Both the position numbers and the translations under genes were made by a program. The notes beneath the pieces are model-generated. The model did no database searches. It saw nothing but the letters and a program-made list of their open reading frames with translations, and had not been told where the DNA came from. 64,000 bases of DNA, from positions 163,253 to 227,252 of the forward strand of contig WGML01000001.1 of the NCBI GenBank assembly GCA_016125045.1. The letters run 5' to 3'. The DNA is from a bacterium. GTDB lineage: Bacteria; Pseudomonadota; Alphaproteobacteria; Caulobacterales; Hyphomonadaceae. Positions 10,648 to 21,599 of this stretch are shown in pieces (position 1 is the first letter of the stretch; the number at the start of each line of letters is the position of its first letter).

Positions 10648-11655
10648 ATGGCCGGCACCGCGAACAAGGCGCGACGGAAGAAATCAACTCAGCCGTCGAA
10701 GGCTGAACTCATAAACTACTACACCCAGATGTTGCTGATCCGCCGGTTCGAGGAGAAGGCGGGCCAGCTCTACGGCATGGGGCTGATCGCGGGATTCTGC
10801 CACCTTTATATCGGTCAGGAAGCTGTTGTGGTCGGGGTGCAATCGGTCCTCGACGAGGATGACCAGGTGATCACCGGCTATCGCGATCACGGACACATGC
10901 TCGCTTGCGGAATGGAGGCGCGCGGCGTGATGGCGGAGCTGACGGGACGCGCGGGCGGTTATTCGCGCGGTAAGGGCGGCTCGATGCACATGTTCAGCCG
11001 CGAGAAGAATTTCTATGGCGGACACGGTATTGTCGGGGCGCAGGTGCCGATCGGGACGGGCCTCGCGTTCTCCAATCGCTATCGCGGGTCAGACGCGGTG
11101 TGCGTCGCTTATTTCGGCGACGGGGCCGCCAATCAAGGGCAGGTGTACGAGGCGTTCAACATGGCGTCCCTGTGGAAGCTGCCGATCGTTTACGTGATCG
11201 AGAACAATCAGTACGCCATGGGCACGTCCGTAGCGCGCGCCTCTGCCGAGACCGAGCTCTTCAAGCGCGGGATCTCCTTTGAAATCCCGGGCGAGGAAGT
11301 TGACGGCATGGACGTCGTCGAGGTCCGCAACGCCGCCGGCCGAGCGGTGGAGAGGGCGCGCTCCGGCGAGGGGCCTTACATCCTAGAGATGAAGACCTAC
11401 CGTTATCGCGGGCACTCGATGTCGGACCCGGCCAAGTATCGCACGCGGGAAGAAGTCACAGAGATGCGTGAACGGCACGACCCGATTGAAATGCTGCGCA
11501 AGCGGCTCATCGATGCGGGGCAGGCCGATGAGGACGCCTTGAAGGCGATCGAGAAGGAAGTTCGCGCGATCGTCAACGATTCCGCGGAGTTCGCTCAGTC
11601 AAGCCCGGAGCCGCATCCTGACGAGCTATGGACCGACGTTCTGGTGGAGGGCTGA
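10648..11655 (+). CDS. pdhA: Pyruvate dehydrogenase E1 alpha subunit
   Basis: It decarboxylates pyruvate with thiamine diphosphate as half of an alpha2beta2 E1. The product is 335 aa. The TPP/Mg motif GDGAANQGQVYEAFNMAS runs to the ENNQ motif, and the regulatory-loop region YRYRGHSMSDPAKYR is present. The start at 10648 was chosen for the AGGAAGG ribosome site upstream. pdhB follows after 6 bases. Confidence 0.97.
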   Translation: MAGTANKARRKKSTQPSKAELINYYTQMLLIRRFEEKAGQLYGMGLIAGFCHLYIGQEAVVVGVQSVLDEDDQVITGYRDHGHMLACGMEARGVMAELTGRAGGYSRGKGGSMHMFSREKNFYGGHGIVGAQVPIGTGLAFSNRYRGSDAVCVAYFGDGAANQGQVYEAFNMASLWKLPIVYVIENNQYAMGTSVARASAETELFKRGISFEIPGEEVDGMDVVEVRNAAGRAVERARSGEGPYILEMKTYRYRGHSMSDPAKYRTREEVTEMRERHDPIEMLRKRLIDAGQADEDALKAIEKEVRAIVNDSAEFAQSSPEPHPDELWTDVLVEG

Positions 11656-11661
11656 GGAGCC

Positions 11662-13050
11662 ATGGCAGACATCCTTATGCCTGCCCTGTCGCCCACCATG
11701 GAGGAGGGCAATCTCTCCAAATGGTTCGTCAAGGAGGGCGATTCGGTGAAACCCGGCGACGTGATCGCCGAGATCGAAACGGACAAGGCCTCGATGGAGG
11801 TGGAAGCCGTTGATGAGGGCGTGATTTCCGAAATTCTGGTGCCGGCCGGCGCCGAGGGGGTTCGCGTCAACGCGGTGATCGCACGGCTCGCCGCCGAAGG
11901 AGAGACCCTCGCCGCAACGCCGAAACGCTCCTCGAACGGTCAGAACAACGAGTCTGCAGCAACCGATGACGGCCACCGGCTGCGGCCGCCCGCGAGCGAG
12001 ACCACCGTCGCGCGAAGGCAGGTCGACCTGCCGGCCGATCCGGATTTGCCTGCTGGCGTCGCCTTCACCCAGACCACCGTTCGCGACGCCCTGCGCGATG
12101 CGATGGCGGAGGAAATGCGCCGCGACGAAACGGTGTTCCTGATGGGGGAGGAAGTCGCCCAGTATCAAGGCGCCTACAAGGTCAGCCGCGGGCTTCTCGA
12201 TGAGTTTGGCGAGCGCCGCGTGATCGATACCCCCATCACGGAATACGGCTTTGCCGGCCTAGGCGTCGGCGCGGCGTTCGGGGGGCTTAGACCCATCATC
12301 GAATTCATGACTTTCAACTTTGCCATGCAGGCGATCGACCACATCATCAATTCTGCGGCGAAGACGCTCTACATGTCGGGCGGGCAGATGGGCTGTCCGA
12401 TCGTGTTTCGCGGACCAAATGGCGCCGCGTCTCGCGTGGGCGCCCAGCACAGTCAGGACTATTCGGCGTGGTACGGCCATGTGCCGGGCCTGAAGGTTGT
12501 CGCGCCCTATGACGCGGCAGATGCGAAGGGTCTTCTCAAGGCTGCGATCCGGGATCCCAATCCCGTCGTGTTTCTGGAACACGAGTTGATGTATGGCGAG
12601 ACGTTCGCCGTTCCCGATATCGAGGACTATGTCATTCCGATCGGCCGCGCGCGCATTCGCCGTGAGGGCGCGGACGTGACGCTCGTCGCCCACTCACGGA
12701 TGGTGAAGTTCGCGCTTGAAGCCGCCGAAATCCTCGCGGCCGAAGGCATAGACGCCGAAGTGATCGATCTGCGTTCATTGCGCCCCCTCGACACGGCGAC
12801 CGTGGTCGAAAGCGTCAAGAAGACCGGGCGCGTGGTGACTTGCGAGGAGGGGTGGAGGTTTTTCGGCGTCGGCGCCGAGATCGCGGCCGCCGTGACCGAA
12901 GAGGCCTTCGACTGGCTGGATGCGCCCCCCATGCGGGTGCACCAGAAGGATGTGCCGCTGCCCTACGCAGCCAATCTTGAAAAGCTGTCGCTGCCGCACG
13001 CCGCCGACATTGTCGAGACAGCGCGGCGCGTCTGCGAGGGAATGCGATGA
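11662..13050 (+). CDS. pdhB: Pyruvate dehydrogenase E1 beta subunit with N-terminal lipoyl domain
   Basis: The beta subunit of E1 (462 aa) carries an extra lipoyl domain at residues ~1-78, with the lipoylated Lys42 in [13 protein letters not shown] flexible linker leads to the transketolase-like body ([53 protein letters not shown]). A lipoylated E1 beta is a known alphaproteobacterial trait. It is coupled by ATGA overlap (13047-13050) to the small membrane gene that follows. Confidence 0.97.
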   Translation: MADILMPALSPTMEEGNLSKWFVKEGDSVKPGDVIAEIETDKASMEVEAVDEGVISEILVPAGAEGVRVNAVIARLAAEGETLAATPKRSSNGQNNESAATDDGHRLRPPASETTVARRQVDLPADPDLPAGVAFTQTTVRDALRDAMAEEMRRDETVFLMGEEVAQYQGAYKVSRGLLDEFGERRVIDTPITEYGFAGLGVGAAFGGLRPIIEFMTFNFAMQAIDHIINSAAKTLYMSGGQMGCPIVFRGPNGAASRVGAQHSQDYSAWYGHVPGLKVVAPYDAADAKGLLKAAIRDPNPVVFLEHELMYGETFAVPDIEDYVIPIGRARIRREGADVTLVAHSRMVKFALEAAEILAAEGIDAEVIDLRSLRPLDTATVVESVKKTGRVVTCEEGWRFFGVGAEIAAAVTEEAFDWLDAPPMRVHQKDVPLPYAANLEKLSLPHAADIVETARRVCEGMR

Positions 13051-13382
13051 GCGGCGTGGCGTTCAGATATGTCGTGCTCGGCGTCGGCCTGGTCTTTGCG
13101 GCCTTCTTCTTCGCTTATGTCCTGCCGCCGGTCCTCGCGGACGGCGATATAGTCGGCGCGTTCGCGGCTGGCTTCGTCAACCCGTTCGCTTCGGGTTATT
13201 CGCTCGACACGATCCTCTGCGGCGTCATTCTCGCAATCTGGATCGTCCACGAGCAGCGATCCCGCAAGACGCACTACGCTTGGGCGTGCCTTCCGCTGAT
13301 CATCGCGCCGGGCGTCGCGACTGCGTTCGGCCTGTACCTGTTTCTACGCTCGCGCACGGTCCCGGCCGGAGCTTCCTCATGA
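13047..13382 (+). CDS. Small three-helix membrane protein (possibly DUF2834-like) inside the pdh operon
   Basis: A 111 aa protein with about three membrane segments ([58 protein letters not shown]). The size and the pattern of an N-terminal helix, a soluble PFASGYS loop and two C-terminal helices recall DUF2834, but this is by eye only. It is wedged between pdhB and pdhC with ATGA overlaps on both sides, so it is certainly translated with the complex. No function can be assigned. Confidence 0.75.
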   Translation: MSGVAFRYVVLGVGLVFAAFFFAYVLPPVLADGDIVGAFAAGFVNPFASGYSLDTILCGVILAIWIVHEQRSRKTHYAWACLPLIIAPGVATAFGLYLFLRSRTVPAGASS

Positions 13383-14665
13383 CCATCCCGATCACCATGC
13401 CCGCGCTGTCGCCCACCATGGAGGAGGGCAAGCTTTCCAAATGGTTCGTCAAGCCGGGCGACAAGGTGAAACCGGGCGACGTGATTGCGGAGATCGAGAC
13501 CGACAAGGCCTCCATGGAAGTCGAGGCGGTGGACGAGGGCGTGGTTGCGAGGCTTCTCGTGGAGGCGGGCGCCGAGGGGGTCAAAGTCAACGCCGTCATT
13601 GCGGAGCTCGATGGCGAGGGCGGCGCCGACGCAACCGCGCCGCCAAGAGGCAAGGCTGAAGCGACGCCTCAGAAAAGCACACCAAAAGCCCCTTCCGCGT
13701 CGCCTTCCCGAGAGCCAGCCTCAAGCCCGTCGGTGGCCGCAGCCGCTCCTCGACCCGTTCCGCAGCAGGCGGGCCGTCGTCCGCGTTCGTCCCCGCTCGC
13801 CCGCCGCATCGCCGCACAGAAGGGGGTCGATCTTTCGGCGCTTTCCGGGTCTGGCCCCGGTGGACGGATCATCAGGCGTGACGTGGAGCGGGCGTCGCCG
13901 GCGACCCGCGCCCAGCCCTCGGGGGGCGTTGCATCTTTGATCGAGCCGGCTGTCCTCGATGATCGTGTTTACGACCCCGCCAGCTACGATCTCGTGCCGC
14001 TCGACAACGTCCGAAAGGTCACTGCGAGGCGGCTCACGCAGAGCTTCATGCAGGTTCCGCATTTCCCGCTGACGATTGACCTTGAGATCGACCGTCTGCT
14101 CGCCGCCCGGAAAGCGATGAACGACGCGGCGACAGATGGATCAAAGGTCTCGGTCAACGACATGCTGATAAAGGCGGCCGCACTGGCGCTGATGGCGTGC
14201 CCGGACGCCAATGCGAGCTTCACCGACAAGGGGATCGCCCGACACAAGGCGGCTCATGTTTCTGTGGCGGTAGCCATCGAGGGCGGCCTGATCACGCCGG
14301 TTATCCGCGATGCGCATTCCAAGGGCCTGTCCCAGATCGCGGCCGAGATGAAGGACCTCGCCGCTCGTGCGCGCGACCGCAAGCTGAAGCCGCAGGAGTA
14401 TATGGGCGGAACCTTTTCGATCTCGAACCTCGGCATGTTCGGGATCCGCGCGTTCGCTTCGATCCTCAATCCACCCGAAGGCATGATCCTGTCGGTTGGT
14501 GAAGGTTCACCGCGTGCGGTCGTCAGGAATGGCGAGGTGAAGGTCGCAACGGTGATGACCGTGACCCTGACGTGCGATCATCGCGTGGTCGACGGCGCCA
14601 CCGGGGCCCGCTGGCTTCAGGAGTTCCGGCGCTTTGTCGAGACTCCGGAGACGATGCTGCTCTGA
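13379..14665 (+). CDS. pdhC: Dihydrolipoamide acetyltransferase (E2 of pyruvate dehydrogenase)
   Basis: The E2 core moves acetyl groups from lipoate to CoA. The product is 428 aa. It has a lipoyl domain (residues 1-78, Lys43 in [10 protein letters not shown]), an Ala/Pro linker, a peripheral-subunit-binding domain ([20 protein letters not shown]) and a catalytic domain ending with [17 protein letters not shown], which holds the active His and Asp. I chose the ATG at 13379 because it overlaps the previous stop and begins [17 protein letters not shown]. It is paralogous to the lipoyl domain of PdhB. Confidence 0.97.
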   Translation: MTIPITMPALSPTMEEGKLSKWFVKPGDKVKPGDVIAEIETDKASMEVEAVDEGVVARLLVEAGAEGVKVNAVIAELDGEGGADATAPPRGKAEATPQKSTPKAPSASPSREPASSPSVAAAAPRPVPQQAGRRPRSSPLARRIAAQKGVDLSALSGSGPGGRIIRRDVERASPATRAQPSGGVASLIEPAVLDDRVYDPASYDLVPLDNVRKVTARRLTQSFMQVPHFPLTIDLEIDRLLAARKAMNDAATDGSKVSVNDMLIKAAALALMACPDANASFTDKGIARHKAAHVSVAVAIEGGLITPVIRDAHSKGLSQIAAEMKDLAARARDRKLKPQEYMGGTFSISNLGMFGIRAFASILNPPEGMILSVGEGSPRAVVRNGEVKVATVMTVTLTCDHRVVDGATGARWLQEFRRFVETPETMLL

Positions 14666-14715
14666 CAGGCGGTGTTGTTCCGACGTCACGTCAGACGCCC
14701 AGGCTGGAGTATTCA

Positions 14716-16128
14716 ATGGCCGAGAAGACCTTCGACCTCATCATCATCGGTTCGGGGCCCGGCGGCTATGTCGCCGCGATCCGTGCTGCGCAGCTGGGGA
14801 TGAAGGTCGCCATCGTCGAGCGAGAGGCGTTGGGCGGGGTGTGTCTGAATTGGGGGTGTATTCCCACGAAAGCGCTCCTGCGGTCCTCGGAGGTGTTTCA
14901 CCTCATCCGTCACGCGAAGGATTATGGGCTAAGTGTCGATAATCCTAAGGCATTACTCGACAAGATCGTCGCAAGATCGCGCGCCGTCGCCAAGCAACTG
15001 TCCACTGGCGTCGCCTTCCTGATGAAGAAGAACAAAATCGATGTGATCGAGGGCGTGGCGTCGTTGGAAAAAGGTGTCCCCGCGCCGAAAGTTGTTGTCA
15101 AAGGTGGGAAAGGCGAGGGCGTCTATCAGGCGAAACATGTCCTCCTCGCCACCGGCGCCCGCGCCCGGACCGCCCCTGCGGCGGGTCTCGAACCGGACGG
15201 CAAGCTGGTATGGACCTACCGGGAGGCGATGGTTCCCGACGCCTTGCCGAAGCGAATTGTTATCGTCGGCTCAGGCGCGATCGGCATCGAGTTCGCGAGC
15301 TTCTACCAGACGCTCGGCGCAGCCGTAACGGTCGTCGAAACGCTGGATCGTGTTCTGCCGGTCGAGGACGAAGATATCTCGGCCTTCATGCACAAATCTC
15401 TGACAAAGCAGGGGATGACGCTTCTGACCGGCGCGAAGGTGACGTCGCTCAAGACGCGCGGTCAGACCGCAACGGTGGAGGTCGAGGCAGGGGGCGAAAC
15501 CAGCAAACTCGAAGCAGACCGGGTGATTCTCGCCATGGGGATCGTCGGCAATGTGGAGGGGCTGGGACTGGAAGCGCTCGGGGTCAAGATCGAAAAGACC
15601 CATGTCGTGGTCGATGGATATGGTCGCACCGGCGTCACCGGGCTTTATGCGATCGGCGACATCACCGGGCCGCCCTGGCTCGCGCACAAGGCGTCTCATG
15701 AGGGCGTCGTCTGCGTGGAGGCGATCGCGGGGGTCAAGGGCGTTCACGCCTTCGATCCCTGGAACGTTCCGGGTTGCACCTATTCCTGGCCGCAGGTCGC
15801 TTCCGTCGGGCTCACGGAAGCCGCGGCGAAGGCGAAAGGCCGAAAACTCAAGGTCGGCCGCTTCCCCTTCATCGGCAATGGCAAAGCGATCGCCCTCGGG
15901 GAGCCCGAGGGTATGGTGAAGACCATCTTCGACGCGGAGACGGGCGAACTCCTTGGCGCCCACATGGTCGGCGCGGAGGTGACAGAGCTGATCCAGGGTT
16001 ATGCGATCGCCAGACAGGGCGAACTGACCGAGGCAGAGTTGATGGCCACTGTCTTCCCCCATCCGACCCTGTCAGAAATGATGCATGAGAGCGTGCTCGC
16101 CGCTTACGGCCGGGCGCTGCACATGTAG
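14716..16128 (+). CDS. lpdA: Dihydrolipoyl dehydrogenase (E3)
   Basis: FAD flavoprotein (470 aa) that reoxidises dihydrolipoamide with NAD. The FAD motif IIIGSGPGGYVAAIRAAQLG, the redox disulfide in GGVCLNWGCIPTKALL, the NAD motif IVIVGSGAIGIEFASFY and the C-terminal FPHPTLSEMMHESV with its catalytic His are all present. The start at 14716 places the FAD motif at residue ~7, as in homologues. It completes the pdhABC-lpd operon. Confidence 0.97.
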   Translation: MAEKTFDLIIIGSGPGGYVAAIRAAQLGMKVAIVEREALGGVCLNWGCIPTKALLRSSEVFHLIRHAKDYGLSVDNPKALLDKIVARSRAVAKQLSTGVAFLMKKNKIDVIEGVASLEKGVPAPKVVVKGGKGEGVYQAKHVLLATGARARTAPAAGLEPDGKLVWTYREAMVPDALPKRIVIVGSGAIGIEFASFYQTLGAAVTVVETLDRVLPVEDEDISAFMHKSLTKQGMTLLTGAKVTSLKTRGQTATVEVEAGGETSKLEADRVILAMGIVGNVEGLGLEALGVKIEKTHVVVDGYGRTGVTGLYAIGDITGPPWLAHKASHEGVVCVEAIAGVKGVHAFDPWNVPGCTYSWPQVASVGLTEAAAKAKGRKLKVGRFPFIGNGKAIALGEPEGMVKTIFDAETGELLGAHMVGAEVTELIQGYAIARQGELTEAELMATVFPHPTLSEMMHESVLAAYGRALHM

Positions 16129-16154
16129 TCCCACTCTCGACCAGCAGGGCGCAG

Positions 16155-16619
16155 TCAGTTCGGGGCTGGTGGCGGCGGGGCCAGCTGGTCGTCGATCGCC
16201 GAGCGCCTTGGCGTCGGCCAGTCGCGGTCGGTCCCGACGCAGTCGCGCACGAACGTCGCCTCGACGTCCGCGACCCTCCCGTTTTCCGCGGTCGTGAATA
16301 TCTCCCAGTCCATCTGGCAGGCGCGCGTGGCAAAGCCCCTGGTGCACTGCGCGGCGGGATCCGGATAGTCGCTTGAGGCTTCGCCGAAAGTGCACTCAAA
16401 CCCGGCTTCCGAGAGCTGCGTCAGGGCGGCCGGACGGTCGAGCGACAGGAGCGACTCCGCCGCTCGCTGGACCAGCGCCTGCGCTGCGTCGCCTTCCATT
16501 GCTTGCCAGTCAGTGCTCGCCATCGCTTCCGTCAGCGTCGGTGAGCCGTCTCCGACCGGCTCAGTACAGGCGATCAACGGGATGGACAGAACGACAGCCA
16601 ACAAGAAACGCATCGCCAA
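16155..16619 (-). CDS. Putative lipoprotein of unknown function
   Basis: A 154 aa product with a lipoprotein signal: MAMRFLLAVVLSIPLIAC, lipobox LIAC with Cys18. The mature part has three more cysteines (FECTFGEA, AQCTRGF, ACQMDWEIF) and an Asp/Pro-rich tail, which suggests a small disulfide-stabilised periplasmic domain. I do not recognise the family. It is convergent with lpdA and follows an AMP-binding enzyme gene on the same strand by 25 bases. Confidence 0.7.
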   Translation of the reverse strand: MAMRFLLAVVLSIPLIACTEPVGDGSPTLTEAMASTDWQAMEGDAAQALVQRAAESLLSLDRPAALTQLSEAGFECTFGEASSDYPDPAAQCTRGFATRACQMDWEIFTTAENGRVADVEATFVRDCVGTDRDWPTPRRSAIDDQLAPPPPAPN

Positions 16620-16644
16620 TACCGCTCGGCATGAAGTCGTCTGG

Positions 16645-18255
16645 CTACTCCGCCGCGTGCTGCGCGTGAACGGGCGCTGCGGGGGTCGCCGGACTGCTCA
16701 GCTCGCTCGCCACGCGTTGCACCGCACCGATGTCCATCTTGCCGGTGCCAAGCACCGGGATCGCCTCGACATGGTGGATCTGCCGCGGCAGGGCGAGTTC
16801 GGCGACGCCCTGTGACTGCGCCCACTTGTGCAGGTCGGACTTGTCGGCCGACGGGTTTGTCGTCAAGAGGACGATCTGCTCACCCTTTCGGGTGCAGGGC
16901 AGAACCGCCGCGGCGTGGTCGTGGCCCGCCCAGAGAGTCGACGCGCAGTCTTCGACCACAGCGAGCGACACCATCTCGCCGCCGATCTTGGCGAAACGCT
17001 TCTGACGGCCCTGGATGGTGAGATATCCATCCGCATCCTGCCCGACGATGTCGCCGGTGTCGTGCCAGCCGTCCTCCGGCGGAACGAGCACGCCGGGCTG
17101 TTCCGTCCTGAGATAGCCGCGCATCACATTTGGGCCCCTCACAAACATCCGTCCTCCGGCGGTGATGCCGGGCACGGACTCAAAACGGAGTTCCATTCCC
17201 GGTAGAGGGCGTCCGACGCTGCCGGGGCGATTATGCAGCGGCTGGTTCACCGAAATCACCGGGGAGGCCTCTGTCGCGCCGTAGCCTTCAAGTAGAACCG
17301 CCTTGAACTTGCGCGCGGCGGCCTGACGGGTTTCCTCTCGTACCCGCTCGGCTCCGCAAACCACGAAACGGAGCCCCTGGAAGTCCGCGTCCGAGCCCGC
17401 GCGCATGTACTGGTTCAGGAATGTGTCGGTCGCAAACAGGATGGTGGAGCCCGTTTCAAGTATCCGCTTCGGGATGATCTTCGTGTGCAGCGGTGACGGG
17501 TAGAACACCGCCTTCATCCCCCCGAGCAGCGGCAGGAGCGCGCCAGCGGTCAGCCCGAAACAGTGGAAAGTCGGCAGCGCATTGAAGATCACATCATCCG
17601 GCGTAAGCGCCTCCGGCACGTGGGCGAGCACCTGCATGACATTCGACACAACGTTCGCGTGCGAGAGCACAACCCCTTTGGGGTCGCCCTCTGTGCCCGA
17701 TGTGAACAGGATGACGGCCGAGGAGGATGGGGCCTGAGGTTTCACCACCGCCTTGGGGTTCAGCGCGCCCCACATCCCGGTGAGTTTGTCGCCGAGCGAA
17801 AGCTTCGCCTTCACGTCCTCCAGGTAGATCAGTTCGACATGATCCTTCAGATCGTCGACCAGACCCTGCAATTCCGCCTTCTCGATAAACGCGTGGGCCG
17901 TGACGATTCGCTTCACAACACCCGCCTTGCACGCCGCCCGCAGATTGCGTGCGCCCGAGGTGAAGTTCAGCATCGCCGGAACCCGGCCGAAGGCGCTCAA
18001 GGCAAGGAACGAGACAACCGCCGCGAGCCCTGTCGGCAGCATCACGCCAACCGCTTCCCCGGCTTGTGTCCAGCGGCTCAGGGCGGAACCAAGCGCCAAA
18101 GTCGCCCGCACCAGCTGGTCATAGGTCATGCGCCGGTCATCGGCGTCGAGAATCACTTCCTTCTTCCCACCATGCTTGCGCCTGGCCGCCAGAAGGGCCT
18201 CGAACACTGAAGTGTCTGCAGATTTTGGATTGAAGACCTGTCTGTCGACGGGCAT
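16645..18255 (-). CDS. AMP-binding acyl ligase (Aas/acyl-ACP synthetase type)
   Basis: Class I adenylate-forming enzyme, 536 aa. The P-loop AVILFTSGTEGDPKGVVLSH, the substrate motif LEGYGATEASPVISV and the hinge region WHDTGDIVGQDADGYLTIQG are clear. The sequence most resembles the ligase half of bacterial Aas (2-acylglycerophosphoethanolamine/acyl-ACP synthetase), without the acyltransferase half, so a role in fatty-acid recycling into membrane lipids is likely; the substrate is inference. Start set at ATG 18255, after GAGAGAGAC. Confidence 0.82.
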   Translation of the reverse strand: MPVDRQVFNPKSADTSVFEALLAARRKHGGKKEVILDADDRRMTYDQLVRATLALGSALSRWTQAGEAVGVMLPTGLAAVVSFLALSAFGRVPAMLNFTSGARNLRAACKAGVVKRIVTAHAFIEKAELQGLVDDLKDHVELIYLEDVKAKLSLGDKLTGMWGALNPKAVVKPQAPSSSAVILFTSGTEGDPKGVVLSHANVVSNVMQVLAHVPEALTPDDVIFNALPTFHCFGLTAGALLPLLGGMKAVFYPSPLHTKIIPKRILETGSTILFATDTFLNQYMRAGSDADFQGLRFVVCGAERVREETRQAAARKFKAVLLEGYGATEASPVISVNQPLHNRPGSVGRPLPGMELRFESVPGITAGGRMFVRGPNVMRGYLRTEQPGVLVPPEDGWHDTGDIVGQDADGYLTIQGRQKRFAKIGGEMVSLAVVEDCASTLWAGHDHAAAVLPCTRKGEQIVLLTTNPSADKSDLHKWAQSQGVAELALPRQIHHVEAIPVLGTGKMDIGAVQRVASELSSPATPAAPVHAQHAAE

Positions 18256-18396
18256 GGCGTCTCTCTCACCAAACAAAGCCAGTAGCAATTGTGTCGCTTT
18301 TTTAACTCTAGCTCACTCGCTTAAGAGCACAAAAATTGGGCGACGGCGAGAGGGAAGCGCTCCAGGCGGCTTCCGATGCGCCCCGAACGGCATTAG

Positions 18397-19386
18397 ATGA
18401 GGATCATGACGACCCTGATCAACCGTGCGTCTTCGACCCCTTCGGCGGCCGCCCTCCGACATCCGGAGAAGCAGGCTCGCAGCGACACACCTGTGCTGCG
18501 CAAACCTGAGTGGATCCGGGTCAAAGCCCCGCAGAGTGAAGGCTACCGCGAGACGCTAGGCCTCGTGAAGAAAAACGGGCTCCACACCGTTTGCGAAGAA
18601 GCTGCGTGTCCGAACATCGGGGAGTGCTGGGCGCAGAAGCACGCCACGATGATGATCATGGGGGACACCTGCACGCGCGCCTGCAATTTCTGCAACGTCA
18701 AGACCGGTCGCCCCTCATCCCTCGACCCGGATGAACCAAGACGTGTCGCCATCGCCGTATCCGCCATGGGTCTGGAGCACGTCGTGATCACATCGGTGGA
18801 CCGGGACGATCTCGCCGATGGCGGAGCCGCGCATTTTGCGGCGACCGTACTCGCGATCCGTGAGGCGGCCCCCGCCGCGACCGTGGAAATCCTCACGCCT
18901 GATTTCCTTCGGAAGCCGGGAGCGGCTGAGGTGGTCATCGCCGCCCGGCCCGATGTGTTCAACCACAATCTCGAAACCGTGCCGCGCCTGTATCTGTCGA
19001 TCCGGCCGGGCTCGCGCTACTACCATTCCTTGCGCCTGCTAGAGCTGGTGAAGGAGCATGATCCCGACCAGTTCACGAAGTCCGGGCTCATGGTGGGACT
19101 TGGTGAAACGCGAGACGAACTCTTGCAGGTGATGGACGACATGCGGTCCGCTGGCGTCGATTTCCTCACCATTGGACAATATCTTCAGCCGACCCGGAAA
19201 CACGCGGCGGTGGATCGCTATGTGACGCCGGAGGAATTCTCTGATCTGGAGACGCACGCCCGGGCCAAGGGGTTCCTGATGGTCGCAGCCAGTCCCATGA
19301 CCCGCTCGTCCTATCATGCGGGGGATGATTTTCGGCGGATGCGCGCCGCCCGAAACGCCTCCCGGGGCCCCACTTTCGGGGCATGA
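18397..19386 (+). CDS. lipA: Lipoyl synthase
   Basis: Radical-SAM enzyme (329 aa) inserting two sulfurs into octanoyl groups on lipoyl domains, such as those of PdhB and PdhC here. The auxiliary-cluster cysteines lie in [13 protein letters not shown] and the radical-SAM CxxxCxxC in [11 protein letters not shown]. The C-terminal [10 protein letters not shown] holds the conserved Ser. ATG 18397 or 18406 could start it. Its end overlaps the next gene in an ATGA. Confidence 0.97.
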   Translation: MRIMTTLINRASSTPSAAALRHPEKQARSDTPVLRKPEWIRVKAPQSEGYRETLGLVKKNGLHTVCEEAACPNIGECWAQKHATMMIMGDTCTRACNFCNVKTGRPSSLDPDEPRRVAIAVSAMGLEHVVITSVDRDDLADGGAAHFAATVLAIREAAPAATVEILTPDFLRKPGAAEVVIAARPDVFNHNLETVPRLYLSIRPGSRYYHSLRLLELVKEHDPDQFTKSGLMVGLGETRDELLQVMDDMRSAGVDFLTIGQYLQPTRKHAAVDRYVTPEEFSDLETHARAKGFLMVAASPMTRSSYHAGDDFRRMRAARNASRGPTFGA

Positions 19387-19853
19387 CCTCGTTCCGTCGC
19401 TCGGTTGAGGCGCCATATGGAGCCACGGACCTATTCGACCTCGTGTCGGATGTACGCCGTTATCCGGAGTTTGTCCGCTGGGTGCATTCGCTGCGCGTCT
19501 TGAAGGAGGAGACCGAACTGGGTCGATGGCGGGGCCGCGCGGAGGCACGCGTTGGCTTCAAAGGGTTCTCTGAAGCGTTCACGACCGATGTCGAAGCTTG
19601 TCGCGATGATCTCGACATAAAGGTGTCGCTGGTCAGGGGGCCGTTGCGGCGGCTTACCAATCGATGGCGCTTTGCGCCTTCCGACGCCGGCTCCGTCATT
19701 CACTTCGAGGTCGATTTCGAGTTCCGAAATCCAATCCTTCAGGCGCTGGCGCGCGCGAACTTCGACCTTGCGGTAGACCGTCTCGTGCAGTCGTTTTTGG
19801 ATGAGGCTGGGCGTCGTTATCCGCGCATCGACCCGCTCAGAGCATCCGTGTGA
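19383..19853 (+). CDS. ratA: COQ10/RatA-family START-domain protein
   Basis: A 156 aa single START/polyketide-cyclase domain protein with the family opening of an aromatic substrate pocket ([19 protein letters not shown]) and a C-terminal helix ([13 protein letters not shown]). Family members bind ubiquinone (COQ10) or act as the ribosome-binding toxin RatA; the alphaproteobacterial gene next to lipA is usually regarded as the COQ10-like form. Translationally coupled to lipA; its 3' end overlaps convergent cinA by 17 bases. Confidence 0.85.
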   Translation: MTSFRRSVEAPYGATDLFDLVSDVRRYPEFVRWVHSLRVLKEETELGRWRGRAEARVGFKGFSEAFTTDVEACRDDLDIKVSLVRGPLRRLTNRWRFAPSDAGSVIHFEVDFEFRNPILQALARANFDLAVDRLVQSFLDEAGRRYPRIDPLRASV

Positions 19854-20331
19854 TCATGTCGAGCGCCGTGACAACGGTCTGGCGGCGCACTTCGCCGCGT
19901 CCGATGTCGCCGAACCGGACCGCTTGGTGAAAGATCGGCTTGTTTTCTCGCGCCACAGCCAGATGCACGAGGCCGACGGGCTTTGTCGCAGACCCGCCAC
20001 CCGGGCCGGCGACGCCTGTCACAGCTATGGCGAGATTTGCCCGTGACTCCCGCAACGCACCCTCCGCCATGGCGCGTGCAACGGGTTCGGACACAGCTCC
20101 GTAGTCGGCGATCATGTCGCCCGGCACCCCGAGCATCTCTTCCTTCGCCCGGTTCGAGTACACGATGAAGCCGCGCTCGACCGTCGCCGAGGATCCAGGG
20201 ATTTCCGTCAGCAGTGCGGCGATCAAGCCGCCTGTGCAGCTCTCGGCGGTCGCTATCTTCAGTCGCCGGGCTTGGGCGTCGTCCAGCACAAGCTGTGCGC
20301 GCTGGATCAGGTCTGCATCGAACAAGGTCAT
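19837..20331 (-). CDS. CinA C-terminal domain protein (nicotinamide mononucleotide deamidase type)
   Basis: A 164 aa stand-alone CinA/PncC-type domain with [36 protein letters not shown] and [17 protein letters not shown], the conserved substrate-binding motifs. PncC converts nicotinamide mononucleotide to nicotinate mononucleotide in pyridine-nucleotide salvage; assignment of that activity is by family. I chose ATG 20331, in an ATGA overlap with the ispDF stop; a longer open frame upstream lies inside ispDF and is a shadow. Confidence 0.88.
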   Translation of the reverse strand: MTLFDADLIQRAQLVLDDAQARRLKIATAESCTGGLIAALLTEIPGSSATVERGFIVYSNRAKEEMLGVPGDMIADYGAVSEPVARAMAEGALRESRANLAIAVTGVAGPGGGSATKPVGLVHLAVARENKPIFHQAVRFGDIGRGEVRRQTVVTALDMITRML

Positions 20332-21509
20332 GCTCCGCTCCTGTTGCAGTCGAGCAGCACCACAGCTTGGGCGGCTACGCCTTCTCTCCGCCCGGTGAAC
20401 CCCAGTTGCTCTGTGGTTGTCGCCTTCACGTTGACAGCGTCGATCGCGGCGCTCAGCGCCTCCGCGGTGCGCGACCGCATGCGGTCGCGATACTCCCCAA
20501 GCCTCGGCGCCTCGCAGATGATCGTGATGTCGGCGTTCGCCACCACGAGGCCCCTTCGTTTCGCGAGGTCGCAGGCATGGGCGAGGAACACAACGGAATC
20601 CGCGCCCCGCCACCGTTCGTCGCTCGGCGGAAAGTGAACGCCGATATCACCCTCGCCAAGCGCGCCAAGAACAGCGTCGGTCAGGGCGTGCCATGCGACA
20701 TCCGCGTCGGAGTGACCCTCCAGCCCATGGGAGTGCGGTATATCGACGCCGCAGAGCCGGACATGTGTCCCCGCGGTGAAGGCGTGGACATCAAAGCCCG
20801 ATCCGATACGCGGCGATGCGGCCAGCAGCTTCGTCAACGTGTCGACATCCTCCGGATAGGTCAGCTTCATGAGATCAGCGGCGCCGCGGGTCAATCTTAC
20901 CTGCACACCCAGGGATTCGATGAGCGCAAGATCGTCCACCGCGTCAACGTCCGCAGCGGCTTGATACGCCCCGTCGATGACCGCGAACCGGAAGGCCTGG
21001 GGCGTCTGAATCCGCACGACGCCGTCTCTCGGCACGGTGGACAACCGACCCAACCCTTCGTCCCGCTTCAGCGCATCGGTTGCGATCATCGCAGGCGCTG
21101 CGGCATCCGCCGATCTCAGCGCGTCAAGCAAATCGTCGATCACAGACTTGGACAGGCCAGGTCTCGCTGCGTCATGGATCAGCACATGCTCGGGCGCGGA
21201 GGCTCGGATCGCATCAAGTCCGGATTGAACCGACTGGGAGCGGGACGCGCCGGGCCGTGTCCACGCCACGCCTGGGAGCCTGCCGCAATTCGCCTCGAAC
21301 GCTGCTTCCACACTCGCGTCCGCGACGATCACGACCTCGCTGACCCCCGGGTGCGACCTGAGCCTATCGACGCTCCATGCAAGCACCGGCCGGCCCAGCA
21401 GGTTGATCAATTGCTTCGGTTGCGTCGACCCCATACGAGAACCGATCCCGCCGGCGACGATGATCGCCGGACAGGGAGGAACGTGTACTATTGCCTGTTT
21501 ATCGGGCAT
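20328..21509 (-). CDS. ispDF: Bifunctional IspD/IspF isoprenoid enzyme
   Basis: Fusion of 2-C-methylerythritol 4-phosphate cytidylyltransferase and 2-C-methylerythritol 2,4-cyclodiphosphate synthase (393 aa), two steps of the non-mevalonate isoprenoid route. The IspD half (~1-230) has [19 protein letters not shown] and [20 protein letters not shown]. The IspF half (~235-393) begins [20 protein letters not shown], with the zinc Asp and His, and contains [20 protein letters not shown]. The fusion is typical of alphaproteobacteria. Confidence 0.96.
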   Translation of the reverse strand: MPDKQAIVHVPPCPAIIVAGGIGSRMGSTQPKQLINLLGRPVLAWSVDRLRSHPGVSEVVIVADASVEAAFEANCGRLPGVAWTRPGASRSQSVQSGLDAIRASAPEHVLIHDAARPGLSKSVIDDLLDALRSADAAAPAMIATDALKRDEGLGRLSTVPRDGVVRIQTPQAFRFAVIDGAYQAAADVDAVDDLALIESLGVQVRLTRGAADLMKLTYPEDVDTLTKLLAASPRIGSGFDVHAFTAGTHVRLCGVDIPHSHGLEGHSDADVAWHALTDAVLGALGEGDIGVHFPPSDERWRGADSVVFLAHACDLAKRRGLVVANADITIICEAPRLGEYRDRMRSRTAEALSAAIDAVNVKATTTEQLGFTGRREGVAAQAVVLLDCNRSGA

Positions 21510-21599
21510 GTCTGCTCGCGTTTCTAATCATTTCTTGGCGTACCCTAGGTGAAATGAGCACATTTTGAGCATTCCTGTGGCGCAGAGCGAGAGTGTGTC

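Noticed and set aside
20214..21527. Long plus-strand frame opposite cinA and ispDF
   Set aside because: Arg- and His-rich translation without motifs; both minus-strand genes have clear catalytic signatures.
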